A stretch of 39,500 nt of DNA from Protostelium mycophagum. Taxonomy: Eukaryota > Evosea > Variosea > Protosteliida > Protosteliaceae. Position 1 is the stretch's first letter; each line of letters begins with the position of its first letter. This document shows positions 34,375-39,500 of this stretch, piece after piece. The position numbers and the translations under genes were made by a program. The notes under the pieces are model-generated. The model was not told the origin of the DNA, did no database searches, and worked only from the letters and a program-made list of their open reading frames with translations. The DNA is taken from positions 1 to 39,500 of the forward strand of contig MZNV01000228.1 of assembly GCA_002081555.1 (NCBI GenBank). The letters run 5' to 3'.

Positions 34375-35091
34375 CCTCGGTGACGGACTGAAAATGATGT
34401 TGTCCAGAACGGACCAAAGTGCCAAATACGGCGACAGCTTTCTGTCCGACACGGCAATCCGTCTGTGCATTTCAGATTTGAATTACTCATCATCGAGGAG
34501 TCGATTTTTCCAAAAGAAGCCCTCATTCGACACGTCGAAAGTTCTTTCCAGCATCTCAAAGCTTGAAGCAATATGAAACTCTGGTGTCTCTGCTGTTAAG
34601 GGGAGTGATTTAAGGTTAGTACCCCCTTCAACCTTGTCAACTGCGTAACTTGCCGAGGGGTTACCATATTTTTGGATGGTAAGAGATAAATTTCCCTGAT
34701 TTTCAAAAACACGGTTGCGCAGGCCCTTCTAGGAATTGAACGTCTCAAGATTTACCACCGATTAGCGAAATTACAAATCTCCGACATCGGAAGTTCCGAG
34801 CTCTGGAGAAGAAAATCAGGGCAAAGAATGGAGTACATTTCTACAACGCTTGCAGAATGCTCTGGAAAACGTATTGGTTAACCAACATCTCAATAAAAAA
34901 CCAAAGCCTTCATAGAGTTTTATTCTTCTTTGCGTTGTTTGCTCTCTTCTTGATGACCGTCAATTTATCTTTTTCTGAAACTCTCATTGTCTTGTGAGCA
35001 CTAGCCCCTTTTCAGCAACAATTGTTTTAACAATACTTTTATCATTATTGGTTGTCCCCGACCAGTACAGGACTCTGAAATTTTCCAAAAA

Positions 35092-35117
35092 CCAGTCAGA
35101 GATATTTCTCTGACTGG
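35092..35117. repeat. Perfect 11-bp inverted repeat with a 4-nt loop
   Basis: CCAGTCAGAGA and TCTCTGACTGG flank TATT. Confidence 0.85.
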
Positions 35118-35519
35118 GAGTTATATTTAAACTTATTGTGTAGAATACCATGCCTCATCTGTATGGAACTTGATAGAACCCAGTTCTAAAATTAAGTCAT
35201 TAGCAATCTCAAAAGTTGCTGCTTATTCATAGAGGCCATGCCTGAAGACAACAGATAGATTGCGGCTACATGTGCTGATCCTTCCCAAAATTTTACAGCA
35301 CAGATGCCAGGGCCTTTGTCACATCCTCTGAAAACCGCCACCCCTATTTGGGAAACAAGAGACGCAGCATAAATTTCATTGGTAATTCTCAATAACGGGC
35401 ACACACGGGACCCAATCAGCGTACACTGACACCTGACATTTCTCTGAACACGAGATTGACTTTGACCCCAACACCTCACCATAGAGATCAACCAAGGCTG
35501 ACCGGTACCAAACCGATAG

Positions 35520-35569
35520 AGGCTGCCCCTAGTCAGACAGAACCTTTCATAGGTCTGGGCAGCCTTTTT
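35520..35569 (+). ncRNA. Candidate 3' hairpin and T-run of a Pol III type transcript
   Basis: AGGCTGCC pairs with GGCAGCCT and an inner CAGAC with GTCTG, with a 6-nt bulge and a 14-nt loop. TTTTT follows at once. This looks like the end of a structured RNA on the plus strand. A TATA-like run about 400 bp upstream could mark its start. I could not match it to a known RNA class. Confidence 0.25.
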
Positions 35570-35587
35570 AAAAAGAAATGAAGGATT

Positions 35588-38500
35588 TTATGGATTCTCT
35601 TCATCTTCTGTGGAGTCATCCTCTGTGATTTCGTCCCCCTCCACTGCATCTTCGGTCTGCGCCTCTTCGCTGTCCTCGTCTGTCACCTCTATCTCTTCAA
35701 AGATACTTTCCTCCTGCCAAGCGATCTGCTGACCCTATATCCTTTCGATTTTTTTTTCGTTTTGTACAAATAACTACCTTATTGGCCTCCTCACGAGCTA
35801 ATCTTCGCTGTTCCGCAAATAGGGTCTTCTTCTCTTCACGTGAAAAAAAACTCTGCATCTGAGATTTCTGGCGTTGTCAGCATGATCGATGGCCACTCGT
35901 GAAAACGGACTACCTCTTTGGGCTGTTTCCTTGTGAGGCTTCTGGGAAGCTCCATCACATGCAATCTTCCTTGATCATCTCCCACCGCCAACAGTTCCAT
36001 GTTGGCTGGAAAGAATAAATTTATCAGATATTTCACCAAGATACTCACTTCCTTGTGCCCCCGTGCCAAAATCTGCTGGCAAAAATTCGAGCGTGGTGAT
36101 AGCGCTTGGACATAAGGTTTGGGATAGGGACGGTATGTGAGATTTATCTAACAGATCCCATATATCTACTCCTCCATCGGATTTTCCAACGGCAAAAACC
36201 GCTGGGCGGTCTGGTGACCACCTTTTTATGTCAGCGAAATATTCTATCAATTTCTATTATAACTTGGTTTAAGAAACGTGTTCTATTCGGGAATATGCTC
36301 ACCTTGCAACAGTCACATATCCATTTGCCGCTGGAGAACTGATGAGAGGTACGTTCACAGTGTCTTTCCACACGTGACAGGTCCAGTCTCCAGCCGATAA
36401 AAAGATGTCTTCGAAAAAGGGAGACGCCTGTAGAGATATGACTGCTCCGGCGTGTCTCTTGCCTTTTTCCGTCAGCATGTCGGGAGGACTGGGGTGATTT
36501 GGTCGGACATTGTCCCAATTACAACACATAATCATTCCTTCCTGATTAAATTAAATTAATTATTTAAAATAAAATTTATAAAATTTTGTCAGATTCTTAT
36601 TTCACGGTAAAATTACCAAATTCGGTAATTTTTCGAAGGTTTTTATCGTGTGAGGAAACACACTAATTCTACAATATAATTTTATAATACGGAAATAGTA
36701 TGTGGAGATTGACATTATTTGAAATCCTTCAAACCTGAGTTGCAACGTAAAATCTCAACAGTCCTGGTTTTGCCAAGAAACAAATCTTTGTGCACCCCAA
36801 AATTCGATTTTCTGGTGACACGAGTGATACCCTGAACAGAGGAGCCCACTTGAGATCAAATCTTCCCAGCTCTGTGGGTGCAGATCCACCTGAGATCTTC
36901 AGATTCTTGAGATTTCATCGATTTTTCCTGGAAATTTACCATTGGCAACCTCTTTTGCCCTGGAATTCAAAAATTCGGAAATGTCCCAGACCAAGATCTG
37001 AGAATCTGAACTAGTCGTGATAAACTGTGTCATCTCGTCCGCGGCACCATATACTGTTCCAGCCTTTGTGATCTGAAATTTCGCTGAGAATTGATAGTTG
37101 TACACGTCATCACCTTGATATTTGACATCCATGTCAGTTCTGTGACAGGTTTTCTGTGCCCGTTCTGAATAGATGTGGAGATCAAGAAGGGGATTATAGT
37201 GACTGGCCTCTTCACTTCTTCATCTTCAGGACCGGTTCCCTTACTCTTTTGTACAATGTATATTTTTTTTGGTACAGAAGCGGATAAGTCCCAATACGCG
37301 ATCTACAATGATCAATTTCTGAAATCATGAGAAGAATACCACTATGATCAGAATTTTTGTTGCGCGAAAGACAGCTTCGAAAAGTGAAACCGGAGAAAAG
37401 ACATAGCAGTGGGTACCTGTCCATTGATACACCCTGCCACAATGATATTTGGCCTCTTCGGATTGTAGTGGAAGCACAAGATATCGCTGGGCGCTTCTAA
37501 AATAAGTTGTGGGTGTATTGGATTGATAAAATCCCAGACGAGTATGACAGAGGAGCTCATCTTTGACGCTGCCGCTGAAAAGCGGTCTTCAAAATTTATC
37601 TTCTGTGTACAAGCGACGGCCACGACCCCTGATGACGTCATCAAGATCCAACTGGTGAAAATCAAATACCTTTTCCGTCAGGCCTCGGGCTCACAACGGA
37701 AATGTTCTTTCCTTTAGAAAATTCGAAATCCGTAAAACTTTGGAATTCTTTGAGCGAATTATCCGATTTCCCTCCAAAAACTAAGTCCTCGTCCACTAGT
37801 GAGGCGAAATCGTCTTCAAAAATGTTCATCGTCTCATTTTGTTCCAATGCATGCTCCACAATCGGCATCACGTTCTGTAAAAATTTGGAGATTGCGGAAG
37901 ACTGAAGAATCTTGTCCTTTTCTGACCGATCCATTGTGATGGGGGCTGTCTGGCTACTCGTGTTCACTCTGTCAAACCTGAAAATTTGAACGATAATTCA
38001 ATTCGTGACGAAATTTTACCAAGGTGTCTGTACAACTCTTGTCACGACCGCTGGAACAGCCTGAACATATGATCAATCCCAGATGATTCTATTACTTCAC
38101 AACTTCACCTGTACACCGACGTCTTTTTCGAGACGAGTGAGGTCAAAATTTGGGTTCTTGAATTGTCGACATTCTACAAGGCCATCATGAGCGTCTGAAT
38201 CAGTAAATTTGAAATCTCCACTGAAATCCTTCCGCCGCCGAGCGATGTTCAACCTCAACTAGAAGAAATATGAGAACAGTTTGTGAGATGCTCTGATCAC
38301 ACCAGCTCTCTCGTCGGGTAGACATTTTCTTCTCGAATGGCCTCTTCGCTTCCTTGTGAGATCCATCTTGTGCTCTCATCTAATCCGCCACCTTTTTGTG
38401 ATTGTCCTGTCTGAGGCTTTTTGCCGGTTACACGATCCACTGCATCTTGACTAAGACACAAATAGAAGTTCTTTCTATACTTTTGATCTTCGTCGTAGAC

Positions 38501-38759
38501 CAGCAATAATTCATTCTCAGGGTATTTCTGTGCTGATTATTCGCCGGAGACATTGATTAGATCTCACATCGATGGCGTCCTTTAAAATGTGAAAATCTGA
38601 TACGACTCCTCTCGTCTCTATATCCTGCAAGATCTGCTCTCTTGGAACTTTTTTGTGTGGTGTCTCGCTGGTGACATTTTCGCCAGGTCTCACACCGAAG
38701 ATCTTTTGTGATGCGAGAGTCAAGAAGAGAGGTTCTATGCCCTCTGGCACATTCATCAT
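35588..38759 (-). CDS. DNAI3: Axonemal dynein intermediate chain DNAI3 (WDR63)
   Basis: A spliced minus-strand gene matches the DNAI3 order throughout. The N-terminus has PLFLTLASQKIFGVRPGE and VSDFHILKDAID, then LLLVYDEDQKYRKNFYLCL and WISQGSEEAIREENVY. Next is the linker with ALEQNETMNIFEDDFASL and LKEFQSFTDFEFSKGKN. WD repeats follow: SVILVWDFINPIHPQLILEA, DILCFHYNPKRPNIIVAGC, INGQVP, DSQILVWDI, LSAGDWTCHVWKD and SDGGVDIWDLLDKSH. It ends in a charged helix (EEKKTLFAEQRRLAREEANK) and an acidic tail. In other eukaryotes this subunit belongs to an inner-arm dynein of motile cilia, so a flagellated stage is implied. ATG 38759 is chosen because the frame upstream has no earlier ATG; an extra 5' exon is possible. 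An apparent frame break at a run of eight T (about 35843-35850) is resolved by an intron (GTAGTC...CTCAG) ending at 35859. Confidence 0.88.
37630..37643. repeat. Palindrome TGATGACGTCATCA abutting a 3' splice site
   Basis: In the DNAI3 gene the minus-strand intron ends ...GATGACGTCATCAG before the exon VVAVACTQKINFEDRF. Same arrangement as at 9148-9161. Confidence 0.75.
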
Positions 38760-39500
38760 CCGCACAGAGGGTGATTTGGGATGTGATGTGATGTTTGCCA
38801 AAAATAGACATAAAAGTTGGACTGCCGAAATTGGAATTTTTCATTTCTATGTTCGGAGTTGGAAAGTCTGACTCTTTGTTGCAAAATTTAACTCACGAAC
38901 TTACTGCTGACGGTGAATGTCTGGCGCCTCTCATTATTACTGCTTGCGGACAGTTTCCGTCCCGAACTTTGTGGTACTTCTTTTGGCTGAATGTGGAGAC
39001 AAATCATTTGAAAAGACAAGAGGATCAGCAGGATTCTCTTTGAGGGACATTTTTTTGCAACCTTTGTTGCTTTCCACAGTTTGGAACAATTCCGATGGTT
39101 AGTTTTTTCCTGGAAAAACACAGCCACAATAAATGCCACAGCTCCAAAGGATTTCTTTTCCAACAGTTAGAGGGCTTGATGCCACGATTTCTCTTTGTTT
39201 GAAATGACCTTTGCAAATCAAGAAACTTAAACACTTCTCAACAAGCAAGACGCAACGACAGTGTCAAATTGATCGTGACGAAACACGCTTTGTTTGACGC
39301 CAATAACCGGTGGTTGCCACGGTAAAAGATGCACTTCCCAAGCGGATCATGAGTTGGCATGCAACCTTCAGATCACCCAAGCTTGAAGACATCCATCTGA
39401 ACGCGATTCAGCAAAATTAGCAGTTTATACAGTTCTCGATGGATCGAAATCAAGGCATTGGTGGATATCAAAATAGGTGTCGATTTTTATTCTTAAGGTG
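38760..39500. other. Right end without a supported gene
   Basis: Upstream DNA of DNAI3. Several frames are open for 60-90 codons on both strands, but none has a recognisable protein or convincing splice sites. A gene reading out of the window cannot be excluded. Confidence 0.4.

Larger units (their letters stand above)
34375..35587. other. 1.2-kb gene-poor stretch with two strong hairpins
   Basis: No protein I recognise is encoded here. It contains a perfect 11-bp inverted repeat (35092-35117), a TATATTTAA box-like run near 35121, and a bulged hairpin followed by TTTTT (35520-35569). A short basic frame on the minus strand (about 34900-35000) is too weak to call. Confidence 0.5.

Noticed and set aside
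35192-35491. A 99-codon open frame on the minus strand
   Set aside because: No recognisable protein, no ATG with context and no splice signals. It overlaps the candidate RNA region.
35836-35860. Frameshift at a run of eight T in DNAI3
   Set aside because: An intron GTAGTC...CTCAG restores the frame and gives a conserved charged helix.
38900-39110. A hydrophobic segment with AECGDKS resembling the E-x-G-D-K-S motif of GDT1/UPF0016 transporters
   Set aside because: The residues around it do not match the family, no second motif copy is present and there are no supporting splice sites.

Overview
This is nuclear DNA from a gene-dense, intron-rich protist. Genes lie a few hundred bases apart or less. 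Most have several very short spliceosomal introns, many of about 40-55 nt, with GTGAG or GTATG donors and, on many introns, an extended GTTGTAG acceptor. The gene set includes an ERK-type MAP kinase, a BTB/RhoGEF, a thaumatin-like secreted protein, a giant HECT ligase and an axonemal dynein intermediate chain. It best fits an amoeboflagellate, and I would guess a variosean or protosteloid amoebozoan. That placement is inference from protein content and was not checked by any search.

Layout, left to right. 1-430: a 113-bp direct duplication of the 3' end of the first gene. 288-2130 (-): secreted thaumatin-like protein with N-terminal CNG-type cysteine repeats. 2745-3977 (-): an intron-containing MscL mechanosensitive channel with a C-terminal zinc ribbon. 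4204-5771 (+): ERK-type MAP kinase, divergent from MscL. 5857-6339 (+): four-helix membrane protein. 6432-11262 (-): BTB-DH-PH-DH Rho guanine nucleotide exchange factor. 11380-12462 (-): VKOR-thioredoxin fusion. 12576-14734 (+): branched-chain 2-oxoacid dehydrogenase E1 alpha. 15129-15718 (+): small, probably GPI-anchored, Cys-rich surface protein. 15890-29361 (-): a giant E3 ligase with propeller-like N-terminus, CUB-like region, tandem ZZ fingers and a complete HECT domain. 29786-34374 (-): G8-domain, beta-helix, GPI-anchored surface protein. 35588-38759 (-): DNAI3/WDR63. No gene could be supported in 38760-39500.

The most unusual feature is in the introns rather than the genes. Many short introns on both strands are built largely of perfect or near-perfect palindromes from a small set of families: TGATGACGTCATCA, TGTCAGATCTGACA or CAGATCTG-centred, TGACATGTCA, GAAATTTC and CGGTAATTACCG. 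These often abut the 5' or 3' splice site. In one intron a 13-bp stem contains the 3' splice site itself. The same families are scarce in exons but also occur in some intergenic DNA. This looks like modular, hairpin-forming introns, either structural splicing signals or remnants of introner or REP-like insertions.

Functionally the window mixes signalling (ERK, RhoGEF), membrane and secretory redox or osmotic proteins (VKOR, MscL), mitochondrial amino-acid catabolism (BCKDHA), surface proteins and a ciliary motor subunit. No operon-like functional grouping is apparent. Two close divergent pairs (MscL/ERK and VKOR/BCKDHA) probably share promoters.
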